The translations under genes were made by a program, and so were the position numbers. A DNA stretch of 35,404 nucleotides from positions 1 through 35,404 of the forward strand of contig CAZSIT010000025.1 in NCBI GenBank assembly GCA_964607165.1, given 5' to 3'. The notes under the pieces are model-generated. The model was not told the origin of the DNA and did no database searches. It saw nothing but the letters and a program-made list of their open reading frames with translations. This document shows positions 7,518-16,416 of the stretch, one piece after another. Source of the DNA: DSPP01 sp964607165 (GTDB lineage: Bacteria; Zixibacteria; MSB-5A5; DSPP01). Positions within the stretch are counted from its first letter, which is position 1. Each line of letters opens with the position of its first letter.

Positions 7518-8390
7518 CTACAGGTTCTTATGCCAAATGGAATCCACCATAATTCCGCTAAAAAGTATTAAAAGATAGACTATTGAATACCCAAAAAGCC
7601 CCCAGGCTTCTTTAACCGTTACCTGCCGCCAAGTGCGATAAGCCTTGTAAACGAAAATTCCGTTCAGAATCAAAGCCAGCAAAAGATAAACCAGCCCGGC
7701 TTTTACCAGAAGCAATGCCAGACTGAAGGCCACCATCCAGAGAGTATAAACTAAAATCTGCCGCGCCGTTTCTTTGTCCCCTTTCACCACCGGCAGCATC
7801 GGAATTTTGGCTTTTTCATAATCTTTTTTGACGCACATCGCCAAAGCCCAAAAATGGGGCGGCGTCCAGAAAAAGATTATCATAAACAAAATCCAGGGGG
7901 TAAAATTCAAGCTGCCGGTGGCGGCCGCCCAGGCGATGACGGGGGCCATTGAGCCGGCGGCGCCGCCGATGACGATGTTCTGGTGGGTGCGCGGTTTGAG
8001 ATACAGCGTATAGAAAAGGGAGTAAAAAAGGATGGTCACCAGCGCTAAAACTGCCGAGAAAAGATTAAAAAAAACGGCGAATAGTAAAGTTCCCAAAATC
8101 CCCAGCGAAAGGGCGAACGCAAAAGCCTCTTTGGGTGAAAGTTTTCCCAAAGGAAGCGAGCGTTTGCGGCGGGTGCGTTCCATTATGGAGTCAATGTCTT
8201 TCTCGAAGTATTGATTAAAGGCGTTGGCCGACCCGCCGGTCAAAAGCAGGCCTAAAATTACCAGAGCAAAATCAAGGGGGTTGGAAAGCAAAGACTTTTC
8301 AATAACCAGAGCGGTGGCTCCGGTCAAAACCACCAGAAGCAGAATGGTCGGCTTGGTTAAACTGATGTAATCAGACAGCCGCGGTCTCAT
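7518..8390 (-). CDS. ctaB: Protohaem IX farnesyltransferase (haem O synthase)
   Basis: This 290-residue membrane prenyltransferase of the UbiA superfamily adds a farnesyl chain to haem B, the first step to haem A. The conserved prenyl-diphosphate-binding segment runs from N59 through YFEKDID to MERTRRKR (about 59-77). A second acidic stretch follows in the later loops (KKDYEKAKIPMLP). Several hydrophobic helices fill the rest. The start overlaps the 3' end of ctaA by 20 bases, which implies coupled translation. Its product feeds CtaA. Confidence 0.95.
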   Translation of the reverse strand: MRPRLSDYISLTKPTILLLVVLTGATALVIEKSLLSNPLDFALVILGLLLTGGSANAFNQYFEKDIDSIMERTRRKRSLPLGKLSPKEAFAFALSLGILGTLLFAVFFNLFSAVLALVTILFYSLFYTLYLKPRTHQNIVIGGAAGSMAPVIAWAAATGSLNFTPWILFMIIFFWTPPHFWALAMCVKKDYEKAKIPMLPVVKGDKETARQILVYTLWMVAFSLALLLVKAGLVYLLLALILNGIFVYKAYRTWRQVTVKEAWGLFGYSIVYLLILFSGIMVDSIWHKNL

Positions 8391-9456
8391 AGCGGAAACG
8401 CACCTCGTGGGTCATAATTACCAAAAGTCCGAAAAGGGTCAAGCCGGTGACTAAATGAGCCAGGCTCATTCCAAAGGGAGCCTTCATAACCAAATTTCCA
8501 ATCCCCAAAAGAATCTGCAAAACCAGCATTATTCCGACCCCGCGCGCGGCCAGGCGGGCGCGGGGAGTGGTCGCTGTTTTCAAAGCCTTAACGTGCGCCC
8601 AGATGACGAAAGCCGCCGCCGCAAACGCCCACCAGCGGTGGAAAAACTGAATCAAAATTTGATTTTGAAATAAATTATGCCAAACCGGTTGATAAACGGA
8701 AGACCAGAGCGCCGTTGCCGGGGGAATCCAGAAATCCCCCATTTTGGGAAAGGTGTTGAAAACCAGCCCGGCCCGGCTGCCGGCCACCAGCCCGCCGGAG
8801 ACGATTTGGACGAAAACGAAAACAGTCGCCACCCAGGCCAGAAGGGAAAGCCCCTTCCACCCTCTCCGTGCAATGGCCCCCTCCACCCGGGAAAGCTTCA
8901 AAGCCATCCACAAAATAATTCCGAAAAAGTAAAAGGCGGCTCCCAGGTGTGCTGCTACCAACTCCCCTTTCAATTCTTCTTTAATCACCAGCCCGCCCAA
9001 AAGCGCCTGGCCAACCAAAAACATCGCGGCAAAAACCAAATACGGTCCGACCTGCTTGCGGATGGTGCGATTCTTAAATCCGCGCACAAAAATCGCCAGA
9101 AAAACTAAAGCGACGACGGCCGCCAAAAAGCGGTGGAAGTATTCAATCCAAAACATCGTCTTGAAATCGGATATTGATAGCGGAACGAAGCCCAGATCCG
9201 ATTTGGCCTGATATTTGGTAAAAACCGCCTGCCAATCGGCGTCGGACATTGGGGGAAGCAGGCTGCCGTTAATTAGCGGCCAATCGGGGATGGAAAGACC
9301 GGAACCGGAAAGCCGCACCACCCCACCCCAGATAATTAGTGTAAAAACCAAAAGGGATAAAAACAAAAGCCAGCCGGCGATGCGCACCTCGCCTTTGACT
9401 CCCGGCTCGGAAGGCTTGGCCACCGCCGTCTTTTTGGAGGCAGGAAAAACTTTCAT
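8371..9456 (-). CDS. ctaA: Haem A synthase (CtaA/Cox15)
   Basis: This 361-residue integral membrane protein oxidises the haem O methyl group to a formyl group, yielding haem A for subunit I. Four histidine sites expected to bind haem are visible: EYFHRFLA, AAHLGAAF, FFHRWWAF and LAHLVTGL. The N-terminus also has the SGSGLSIPDWPL motif typical of Cox15/CtaA. The start overlaps the coxA stop by four bases (9453-9456), and the 3' end overlaps ctaB by 20 bases. An N-terminal extension of about 25 polar residues precedes the first helix. Confidence 0.95.
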   Translation of the reverse strand: MKVFPASKKTAVAKPSEPGVKGEVRIAGWLLFLSLLVFTLIIWGGVVRLSGSGLSIPDWPLINGSLLPPMSDADWQAVFTKYQAKSDLGFVPLSISDFKTMFWIEYFHRFLAAVVALVFLAIFVRGFKNRTIRKQVGPYLVFAAMFLVGQALLGGLVIKEELKGELVAAHLGAAFYFFGIILWMALKLSRVEGAIARRGWKGLSLLAWVATVFVFVQIVSGGLVAGSRAGLVFNTFPKMGDFWIPPATALWSSVYQPVWHNLFQNQILIQFFHRWWAFAAAAFVIWAHVKALKTATTPRARLAARGVGIMLVLQILLGIGNLVMKAPFGMSLAHLVTGLTLFGLLVIMTHEVRFRYETAAV

Positions 9457-11018
9457 GCCACCTCAGGAATTTTGGCGAAATTCTCCACCGGCGGGGGGCT
9501 GGAGGTTGACCAGTCCAAAGTCTTCTGCAAAGGATAGGCGTGCCACGGGTCGGCCGAGGCCGGTTCCCCTTTGCGCAACGCTTTGAATATACTGTAGAGC
9601 AAAAGCATTCCGGCAGCAAAAAGGAAAATATAGCCAAAGGAAGAAACCTGGTTCCAAAACTGAAACTCCGGACGGTAGGTATAGACCCGGCGGGACATCC
9701 CGATAATCCCCAGCCAGTGCATCGGCAAAAAGGTGATGTTCATCCCGATGAAAGTAAGCCAGAAGATGACATTCCCCAATTTTTCATCCAGCATCCGGCC
9801 GGACATTTTTGGAAACCAGAAAAAAGTCCCCGCTAAAAGCGACATCAAGGAGCCGCCGAACAAAACGTAATGCAGGTGGGCCACTATAAAGTAGCTGTCC
9901 TGAACCTGCACGTCAAACGGCACGACCGCCAGCATCAAACCGGAAATTCCCCCCATAACGAAAAGGGAGATAAACCCTAATCCGAACTTCATCGCCGTAG
10001 TGAAGCGCAGCTGCCCGCCCCAAAGAGTCGCCAGCCAGGAAAAAATTTTAATGCCGGTCGGCACGGCGATAACCATAGTCATAAAGGCGAAAAAGGCCCT
10101 CAACCGGGGGTCAATGCCGGTAGTGAACATATGGTGGGCCCAGACCATAAAGCCAATTATACCGATCCCCGCCAGGGCAAAAACCATCCCTTTGTATCCA
10201 AACAGCTTTTTCTGGGAGAAAGTCGGCAGTACGTGGGAGATAATCCCCATTCCCGGCAGAACCATAATGTAAACCGCCGGATGGGAATAAAACCAGAAAA
10301 GATGCTGCCACAAAAGCGGGTCGCCCCCTTCCGAGGGACGGAAAAAGCCGGTGCCGAACATCCGGTCGGTCAAGGCCATAGTCAAAGCGCCGGCCAAAAC
10401 CGGCGTGGCAAACAGAATCAAAGTGGCGTTGACCAGCCAGCTCCAGACAAAAAGCGGCATTTTGAAGTAATCCATTCCCGGCGCGCGCATATTGACGATG
10501 GTGACAATGAAATTAATGGCTCCCAAAATACTGGAAAGTCCGACCAAGTGCAGGCCCAAAATCCACATATCCACTCCCGGCGTTCCGGAATACTGGCGCG
10601 AGGCCAGAGGCACATAGCCGGTCCAGCCGGCCTGGGCCGTGCCGCCCTGAACAAAAAAGCTGCCGAACATCAAACCGGCCGCCGGCAAAAGAAGCCAGAA
10701 GGAGAGCGCGTTCAGCTTGGGGAAAGCCATATCCCGCGCCCCGATTAAAAGCGGCACGAAGTAGTTGCCAAACCCGGCCATCGCCGGAATGATGACGAAA
10801 AATATCATCAAAGTTCCATGCATAGACAAAAATTGATTGTACAGCTCCGGCTGTAAGATTTTCAAGTTAGCCGCCGAAAGCTGGGCCCGCAAAAGTCCTG
10901 CAAAGGCCCCGCCGAAGACCGCCATAAACAGAACCAGCCAGAGGTAGAGAAGGCCGATATCTTTGTGGTCGGTGGTGGTCAGCCACCGCTTTAAGCCTTT
11001 GGGGCGCGCTCCGCTCAC
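9453..11018 (-). CDS. coxA: Cytochrome c oxidase subunit I, A2 type
   Basis: This 521-residue catalytic subunit reduces O2 at the haem a3-CuB centre and pumps protons. Ligands seen are H67 and H383 (haem a), H381 (haem a3), and H246, H295 and H296 (CuB), with Y250 placed to crosslink to H246. Helix VI reads YSHPAVY (244-250) instead of the HPEVY of A1 enzymes. The D-channel glutamate is therefore absent and the YS pair that marks A2-type oxidases is present. K324 (TGIKIFSW) marks the K channel, and D96 (RDMAFP) is the likely D-channel entrance. The start is GTG, one base after the coxB stop. There is no fused subunit III. Confidence 0.96.
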   Translation of the reverse strand: MSGARPKGLKRWLTTTDHKDIGLLYLWLVLFMAVFGGAFAGLLRAQLSAANLKILQPELYNQFLSMHGTLMIFFVIIPAMAGFGNYFVPLLIGARDMAFPKLNALSFWLLLPAAGLMFGSFFVQGGTAQAGWTGYVPLASRQYSGTPGVDMWILGLHLVGLSSILGAINFIVTIVNMRAPGMDYFKMPLFVWSWLVNATLILFATPVLAGALTMALTDRMFGTGFFRPSEGGDPLLWQHLFWFYSHPAVYIMVLPGMGIISHVLPTFSQKKLFGYKGMVFALAGIGIIGFMVWAHHMFTTGIDPRLRAFFAFMTMVIAVPTGIKIFSWLATLWGGQLRFTTAMKFGLGFISLFVMGGISGLMLAVVPFDVQVQDSYFIVAHLHYVLFGGSLMSLLAGTFFWFPKMSGRMLDEKLGNVIFWLTFIGMNITFLPMHWLGIIGMSRRVYTYRPEFQFWNQVSSFGYIFLFAAGMLLLYSIFKALRKGEPASADPWHAYPLQKTLDWSTSSPPPVENFAKIPEVA

Positions 11019-11019
11019 T

Positions 11020-11778
11020 CTAACCTTGCTTTGCCTTTGCCGTATCCGCCGGAACGGCCGGGGGAGGGCCGCCCAATTTCTTTTTCATAAGCCAGCCTTC
11101 AAACTCCTCCGGCGTGACCACATTTACATCTATATACATTTTGGCGTGCAATTTTCCACATAACTCGGCGCACTGTCCTTTGTAATGCCCCGGATTTTCG
11201 GCTTTGAACCAGGCGTTGGTAATGCGCCCCGGAAAAGCGTCCTGTTTGACCCCGAAGGCCGGCACCCACCAGGAATGCACCACATCGACGCTGGAGAGGT
11301 TCAGCGTGACCACTTTCCCCGCCGGCACGACTAAAGCTTCTTCGGCAAAGGAAACGCCGTATTTCGGATAGCGGTACTCCCAGAAAAATTGGTGGCCGAT
11401 AATTCCTACCACCAAATCACTTTTGGGCGGCACTTCCATTTTGCGCATGGTTTGGTAGGTTGGCACGGCGGTGATGACCAGAGTCAAGGCCGGAATGACC
11501 GTCCAGAGAACTTCCAGGCGCAGATTCTCGTGGAAAGTAGCCAGCCGCCCTCCCGGTTTGGCCCGGAAGCGGACGATGCAATACAGAAGCAGCCCTTCCG
11601 CCAGGAAGAGGAAGGGCATTATGGTGGCCATCGAGAATAAAAAGTTGCTGCGAATGGCATGCGCCAGGGGGCCTTCCGGTTGGGTCAGCCAGTTGGTAAT
11701 CGGCTCGTCTCCCCAAACAGTCCCGAAACCGAGCATTACCAACCCAATTGCCGCCGTTAAAATTAATCGTTTCTTCAT
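11020..11778 (-). CDS. coxB: Cytochrome c oxidase subunit II (CuA)
   Basis: This 252-residue subunit receives electrons from cytochrome c at its binuclear CuA centre. It has an N-terminal signal or helix, two transmembrane helices (about 45-68 and 87-107), and a periplasmic cupredoxin domain. All CuA ligands are present: H168, C203, E205, C207, H211 and M214. W133 (QFFWEYRYP) lies where the electron-entry tryptophan is expected. The C-terminus ends in an alanine/proline/lysine tail and has no fused cytochrome c domain. This differs from caa3 enzymes, and the separate dihaem cytochrome upstream may take that role. Confidence 0.96.
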   Translation of the reverse strand: MKKRLILTAAIGLVMLGFGTVWGDEPITNWLTQPEGPLAHAIRSNFLFSMATIMPFLFLAEGLLLYCIVRFRAKPGGRLATFHENLRLEVLWTVIPALTLVITAVPTYQTMRKMEVPPKSDLVVGIIGHQFFWEYRYPKYGVSFAEEALVVPAGKVVTLNLSSVDVVHSWWVPAFGVKQDAFPGRITNAWFKAENPGHYKGQCAELCGKLHAKMYIDVNVVTPEEFEGWLMKKKLGGPPPAVPADTAKAKQG

Positions 11779-11785
11779 AGCGCCT

Positions 11786-12736
11786 CTACTGGGCCAACGC
11801 CTGCACGTAGCGATATAAAGCGTCCAGTTGCGAACTTGTCAAGACAACCCCCGGCATCATCTTTCCCGCAAGCCCTCCCACCACAATTTTTTCAAATTCC
11901 TTCCTATCTTGCAACCAGAAAGTGCCTTTGTTCTGGAGCGACGGCGCTTTGGCGTAGAGGTACGGAAAAACCGCCAATTTTTGCACCGGCTCTCCCCCTT
12001 CGCCCGATGCCCCATGACAGGAGGCACATTTCTGGCCATAAAGGATGGCACCTTCTCCGCCCGGCAAATGCTCAAGCATTTTCCCCGGAGGTAGCTCGGA
12101 ATGAGCCGATACCACCAAAGCCAGAACAATCGGTATTCTCGTGCCCGTTTCCGAGGCGGCAGTAGTCGTCGTAGAAGTACCCGTAGTCGACGGGGCTTCA
12201 CCCCCTCCGCTCATTTTAGCCATCACCTCGGGCGAGTCGTTGGCCGGATTGGGGATAAGGGTACGAACGTAGTGTATGATGGCGATTCTATCTCCCGCCG
12301 GCAAAAGTTCAAAAGGGGCCATAGCCGTGCCGGGGGAGCCTACCCGCAAAGTATTCCAGAGCTGGCTGGGAGCGTTGCCGAATTTGAATTTTTCAGTGGC
12401 GTAGTTGCGCGGCCGTGGGTTCAGTTCCGCGGCCCGGTCACCGTCTCCTTTGCCGGCCGCCCCGTGGCAGGAGGCGCAGTTGATGGCATAGAGCATCTTT
12501 CCTTTGGCAATCAAATCGGGCGTGGAATTAAACAAGGCACTTAAATCCACAGCCGCAGGTTGAACCGATTCCTTTCCCGGCGGCGCATTTTTCGCCGCGC
12601 GCATTCCCATTTTGAAAAAGCTGACAAAGGCCCAGAAAACCAAAGCGGAGGCGACGGCAAAAAGCGGCAGATAGATAATCGGATTGGATTTTTCTATTTT
12701 TTGCTCGACGGGTGGCTGGCTCTGATGTTCCATCAC
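11786..12736 (-). CDS. Membrane-anchored dihaem cytochrome c
   Basis: This 316-residue protein has one N-terminal anchor helix (about 19-41) and two class I cytochrome c domains. The first haem site is CASCH at 87-91 and the second CASCH is at 237-241. A low-complexity Ser/Thr-rich linker (about 183-199) joins the domains. Likely axial methionines lie in GTAMAPF and GKMMPG. It lies between actF and coxB, its ATG overlapping the actF stop by four bases. It is well placed to shuttle electrons from Alternative Complex III to CuA. The second hydrophobic patch near 201-210 could be another helix, so the topology is uncertain. Confidence 0.9.
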   Translation of the reverse strand: MMEHQSQPPVEQKIEKSNPIIYLPLFAVASALVFWAFVSFFKMGMRAAKNAPPGKESVQPAAVDLSALFNSTPDLIAKGKMLYAINCASCHGAAGKGDGDRAAELNPRPRNYATEKFKFGNAPSQLWNTLRVGSPGTAMAPFELLPAGDRIAIIHYVRTLIPNPANDSPEVMAKMSGGGEAPSTTGTSTTTTAASETGTRIPIVLALVVSAHSELPPGKMLEHLPGGEGAILYGQKCASCHGASGEGGEPVQKLAVFPYLYAKAPSLQNKGTFWLQDRKEFEKIVVGGLAGKMMPGVVLTSSQLDALYRYVQALAQ

Positions 12737-13932
12737 TGTCTCCAGTTCAAACTGGCCAGGATATTTGGATCCCGCGCCGCCAGAATCGAATGCCGGCTGA
12801 AAAAGCGCGCCAAGGTTGCGCCAAAAATTCCTAAAAACCCAAGAAAAGTTCCCAGCTCTATCCAGCCGAACAGCGGCTTTTGGGGGCTTAACGCCGGGCC
12901 AATCATCAGGTAAATGTCAAAAAATTCTCCTAAGATGATTAACGCCGCGCCAAGTAAAATCACCCTTTCGCTGCGCTTGGCATCCCGTCCCATCAAGAGA
13001 AAGAATGGGAAAAAGAAGCGCAAAAAAACTACCGCCAGAAAAATGTAACCCCAGGGAAAAGTCCGGCGGGTAATCAAATAAAAGGTTTCCTCCGGCATAT
13101 TGGCATACCAGATGAGCATATACTGGGAAAAACCGATGTAGGCGGAGAAAACCGCAAAGGCGAACATCCAGTTGCCGACATCTTGAAGATGATTGGCGTT
13201 AAAAATCCCCTCCAGCACACCCCGTCTCCGCAGATAGATGGCTAAAATGGCCAAAAACGCCATTCCACTTTGAAACAAGCCGGCAAAGCAATAGACTCCG
13301 AAAATGGTGGAATACCAGTGCGGTTCCAAGGACATAAGCATATCGAAGACCGCCACGGTAAAGGTAATGCCAAAAACCGGAAAGAAAACCACGGAGAGCT
13401 TGGCCGACTTCCGCGAAAGCAAGGGGTCGCCGGTTTCATCCTGCTTGAGCGAGTTTTTAATCAAAACCGCGGCGAAAAATATCCATATGCCGAGAATGAT
13501 GAGATTACGCGCCGAAAAGAAAATGGTGTTCAAATAGCCAAGCTTATCGCTTTCTATGGGTGGCTCAATTTGCGCGATCTCCGGATGCCCCCAAGCGTAA
13601 AGTTTTCCCGAACCAACCAGCAAAACCAAAAAAAGCACAGCCGCAACCGGAAGATAGGAGGCCATCCCTTCCGAGATGCGCCGCACGACGGTCGACCACA
13701 TCGCCCCGGTGGCGTGGTGCAAGGCGGTGAAGAAAAGCCCGCAAAGCCCCCAGAAGAGAAAGAAAACGTAGCCGAAAAGCCAGGCCGACCAGGCCCGCTG
13801 GGCATCCACTTTCAATCCGAAAAGAAAAGCAATAATTCCCAATGCTCCGAGAGCGATTAAAATTTGATATAAGCGGGCCGGAACTTTAAAAGGCCCCGGG
13901 TCTTTGACAGTCGTAATTTTAGTCTCGCTCAT
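12733..13932 (-). CDS. actF: Alternative Complex III subunit ActF (quinone-interacting membrane subunit)
   Basis: This 399-residue polytopic protein of the NrfD/PsrC type has about ten hydrophobic helices. In Alternative Complex III, ActF and ActC form the membrane platform. The N-terminal half carries the family-typical WGLCGLFFTALHHATGA region, and later LMSLEPHWYSTIFGVY and PEETFYLITRRTFPWGY are typical of ActF. It starts one base after actE and overlaps the dihaem cytochrome gene by four bases. It carries no haem-binding motif, as expected. Confidence 0.92.
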   Translation of the reverse strand: MSETKITTVKDPGPFKVPARLYQILIALGALGIIAFLFGLKVDAQRAWSAWLFGYVFFLFWGLCGLFFTALHHATGAMWSTVVRRISEGMASYLPVAAVLFLVLLVGSGKLYAWGHPEIAQIEPPIESDKLGYLNTIFFSARNLIILGIWIFFAAVLIKNSLKQDETGDPLLSRKSAKLSVVFFPVFGITFTVAVFDMLMSLEPHWYSTIFGVYCFAGLFQSGMAFLAILAIYLRRRGVLEGIFNANHLQDVGNWMFAFAVFSAYIGFSQYMLIWYANMPEETFYLITRRTFPWGYIFLAVVFLRFFFPFFLLMGRDAKRSERVILLGAALIILGEFFDIYLMIGPALSPQKPLFGWIELGTFLGFLGIFGATLARFFSRHSILAARDPNILASLNWRQ

Positions 13933-13933
13933 A

Positions 13934-14560
13934 CTATCTTTCCGGCCACTCTTTCGCCGCCGAAGTATCCGGCTCGTCTCCCGAAAAATCGATTCCCAAA
14001 GCCTTCATCTGCGCCAAATCTTGCGCGGTTGGCCGGGCCGCCCGCTGCAAAACCCGCACGTAGTTCACCACCGCCCAGCGCTGGGCCGGGTCTAATTGAT
14101 AGGCATACGAAGGCATCGTTTGTTGTCCCCGAGTGATGTTATGAAAAATTCTCCCGTCCGGCCAATTCCGCACCCGGTCAGTCAACAAAGAAGGAGGTTG
14201 GGGGAACTTGGGGATGATATAACCGCGGCCGTCCCCTTTAGCTCCGTGGCAGACGATGCAGAAGGTGTTAAACGATTTCTGTCCGGCTCGCAATATTTCC
14301 AAAGTTGCTGGAAGAGGGTTTTTTAACTCGGCGGCCGCTTTCAGCGTGTCACCAATTCCGTAGGGATACGCTTCCCAATCCCGCGGCACCGTTCCGGAAA
14401 CTGGCAAAAACATCTTCCGCTCCTGGGCCTTCACCGCCGGCGAGTGGGCCATATTGGGCATATACTCCAGCATCGGTTTGGATTTTTCTCGCGAACAAGC
14501 CAAAACAAAAAAGAGGGCAATAAAGGAAAACTTAGACCCGGCGGACATCCTCTGCTCCAA
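13934..14560 (-). CDS. actE: Alternative Complex III subunit ActE (monohaem cytochrome c lipoprotein)
   Basis: This 208-residue protein has one haem site, CIVCH at 101-105, a likely axial Met in QTMPSYA, and a closing VVNYVR helix typical of class I cytochromes c. The N-terminus has a hydrophobic stretch ending in the lipobox FVLAC (C22), so the mature protein is probably lipid-anchored on the periplasmic side. The start overlaps actD by 29 bases. A second ATG at 14548 would shorten both the overlap and the signal peptide and cannot be excluded. Its role is electron transfer out of the complex. Confidence 0.92.
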   Translation of the reverse strand: MEQRMSAGSKFSFIALFFVLACSREKSKPMLEYMPNMAHSPAVKAQERKMFLPVSGTVPRDWEAYPYGIGDTLKAAAELKNPLPATLEILRAGQKSFNTFCIVCHGAKGDGRGYIIPKFPQPPSLLTDRVRNWPDGRIFHNITRGQQTMPSYAYQLDPAQRWAVVNYVRVLQRAARPTAQDLAQMKALGIDFSGDEPDTSAAKEWPER

Positions 14561-15041
14561 CTTCGTTTAAAAATCTTTCCTCTTCGCTGCCGGTGCCGGA
14601 AATCGGAATGACCAAAGCGAAGCGATTATCGGTCAGGCGCAAGTCCAACACCTTCGGGTTTTTAACCGGCAGGCGGCAGGCGACAAAAAGCGCTCCCAGC
14701 GTGGTCAGGCCGGCAAACAGCACCGTGCACTCAAAGGTTATCGGGATAAAAGCCGGCCAGGAAATAAACGGTTTGCCGCCGACGTTCAAAGGCCAATCCA
14801 CGGCCGACACCCAGGCCTGAAACAAAAACCCCAGACTCCCGCCGGTCATTCCGGCCGCCAGCGTGGCCCAAGGAACCCAGGAGCGTTTAATGCCCAAAGC
14901 TTCATTTATACCGTGCACAAAATAAGGCATATAAGCGTCCAGGTTTTTGAACCCCCGCTCGCGCGCGGCGCTGCCGGCTTTTAACAGCTCCTCTGGATCA
15001 TCGAAAAAACCGACGGTGGCATTAACGACCGTTTTAGCCAT
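14532..15041 (-). CDS. actD: Alternative Complex III subunit ActD (DUF3341 membrane protein)
   Basis: This 169-residue protein has the ActD/DUF3341 layout. A short cytoplasmic alpha-beta segment begins GFFDDPEELLKA, two transmembrane helices follow (about 60-80 and 95-120), and the C-terminal tail is soluble. It has no cofactor motif. In the family it supports the membrane part of the complex. The start overlaps actC by eight bases and the end overlaps actE by 29, so the genes are tightly coupled. Confidence 0.92.
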   Translation of the reverse strand: MAKTVVNATVGFFDDPEELLKAGSAARERGFKNLDAYMPYFVHGINEALGIKRSWVPWATLAAGMTGGSLGFLFQAWVSAVDWPLNVGGKPFISWPAFIPITFECTVLFAGLTTLGALFVACRLPVKNPKVLDLRLTDNRFALVIPISGTGSEEERFLNEVGAEDVRRV

Positions 15042-16416
15042 GCACCGCCTCGGCCGTTTGCATAATTTTTTTACCGGAAGGGTTCACCAGAACCCCTTTA
15101 ACTTCCGCCAAAGACAACGATGGCAAAAAGCGGGCAAACAGTAAAAAGAAAGTAAGGAAAAACCCGAAGGAACCGACGGTCATCCCGATTTCGTAAATGG
15201 TGGGGGCATAGGTATCCCAGCTGGCGGGCAAAAAATCTCGATGCAAAGAAGTAACGATTATAGTGAAGCGCTCAAACCACATCCCGATATTGACGAAAAT
15301 GGAGATGATAAACATCGTCAAAATATGCCGGCGGGCCGGCCTAAACCAGAAAATCTGCGGGATTATGAAGTTACAGATAACCATAATCCAGTAGGCCCAG
15401 GCAAAAGGCCCAAAAGCCCGGTTCCAGAAGGTGAAGCGCTCAAATGGATTTTCCGAATACCAAGCAGTGAAGGCCTCGGTCATATAAGCGTATCCCACCA
15501 TCCAGGAAGTGACTAAAATAATTTTGTTCATCATCTCCAAATGATGCAGGCCGATATACTCTTCCAGCTTGAAAACCTTGCGCAGAATCACCAGCAAGGT
15601 CATCACCATTGCAAAACCGGAGAAAATCGCGCCGGCAACGAAATAGGGCGGGAAGATGGTAGTGTGCCAACCCGGCAGTTGGGAAACGGCGAAATCGAAA
15701 GATACAATCGAGTGTACCGAAAGCACCAGTGGAGTGGAAAGAGCGGCCAAAAGCAGATACGCTTTTTCGTAGTGGTTCCAATCCTTGGCCGAGCCGGTCC
15801 AACCCAAAGAGAAAATACCGAACAAAAGTTTTTTTATCTTTGAGGTCGTGCGGTCGCGGACGGTGGCCAAATCGGGGATTAAGCCCTGATACCAGAAGCA
15901 GAGTGAAATCGTGAGATAGGTGGAAACGGCAAAGACGTCCCACAGCAAAGGGGAACGAAAATTGACCCACAGGCCCCGCTCGTTGGGATACGGAATGAGC
16001 CAGTAGGCATACCAAGTGCGGCCTAAGTGAATAAGCGGGAAAAGACCGGCGGTCATTACCGCAAAGATGGTCATCGCCTCCGCCGAGCGGTTGATGGAAG
16101 TGCGCCAGCGCTGGCGCAGCAAAAACAAGATGGCTGAAATCAAAGTTCCCGCGTGGCCGATGCCTATCCAAAAAACGAAATTGGTGATGTCGAAAGCCCA
16201 CATCACCGGGTTGCGCAAACCCCAGACGCCGACCCCTTTCATCTGCTGTGTGGCAACGGCCCAGGCGCCAAAAGTCAATGCGGCCAGCGAAAGGGCGAGA
16301 GTAAAAAACCAGAGCTTTCCCGGACGGTCAATGGGGCGCAAAACGTCGGCGGTCACGTCCGCCATGGTGATGCGCGGAGGAATTAAAGGCGGTTTGGCGG
16401 CGGCTTCCGTGCTCAC
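15034..16416 (-). CDS. actC: Alternative Complex III subunit ActC (NrfD/PsrC-like quinol-oxidising membrane subunit)
   Basis: This 460-residue polytopic protein has about ten helices and belongs to the NrfD/PsrC family. ActC is the subunit where quinol oxidation is thought to occur, next to the Fe-S clusters of ActB. Family-typical segments are WIGIGHAGTLISAILFL, LGRTWYAYWLIPYPN, VHSIVSFDFAVSQLPGWHTT and FPPYFVAGAIFSG. It overlaps actB by four bases at its start and actD by eight at its end. Hydrophobic helices are continuous without an apparent gap. Confidence 0.94.
   Translation of the reverse strand: MSTEAAAKPPLIPPRITMADVTADVLRPIDRPGKLWFFTLALSLAALTFGAWAVATQQMKGVGVWGLRNPVMWAFDITNFVFWIGIGHAGTLISAILFLLRQRWRTSINRSAEAMTIFAVMTAGLFPLIHLGRTWYAYWLIPYPNERGLWVNFRSPLLWDVFAVSTYLTISLCFWYQGLIPDLATVRDRTTSKIKKLLFGIFSLGWTGSAKDWNHYEKAYLLLAALSTPLVLSVHSIVSFDFAVSQLPGWHTTIFPPYFVAGAIFSGFAMVMTLLVILRKVFKLEEYIGLHHLEMMNKIILVTSWMVGYAYMTEAFTAWYSENPFERFTFWNRAFGPFAWAYWIMVICNFIIPQIFWFRPARRHILTMFIISIFVNIGMWFERFTIIVTSLHRDFLPASWDTYAPTIYEIGMTVGSFGFFLTFFLLFARFLPSLSLAEVKGVLVNPSGKKIMQTAEAVHG

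Noticed and set aside
15440..16201. 253-codon minus-strand frame
   Set aside because: It is a shifted-frame shadow of actC, rich in His/Arg/Phe, with no initiation context and no recognisable family.
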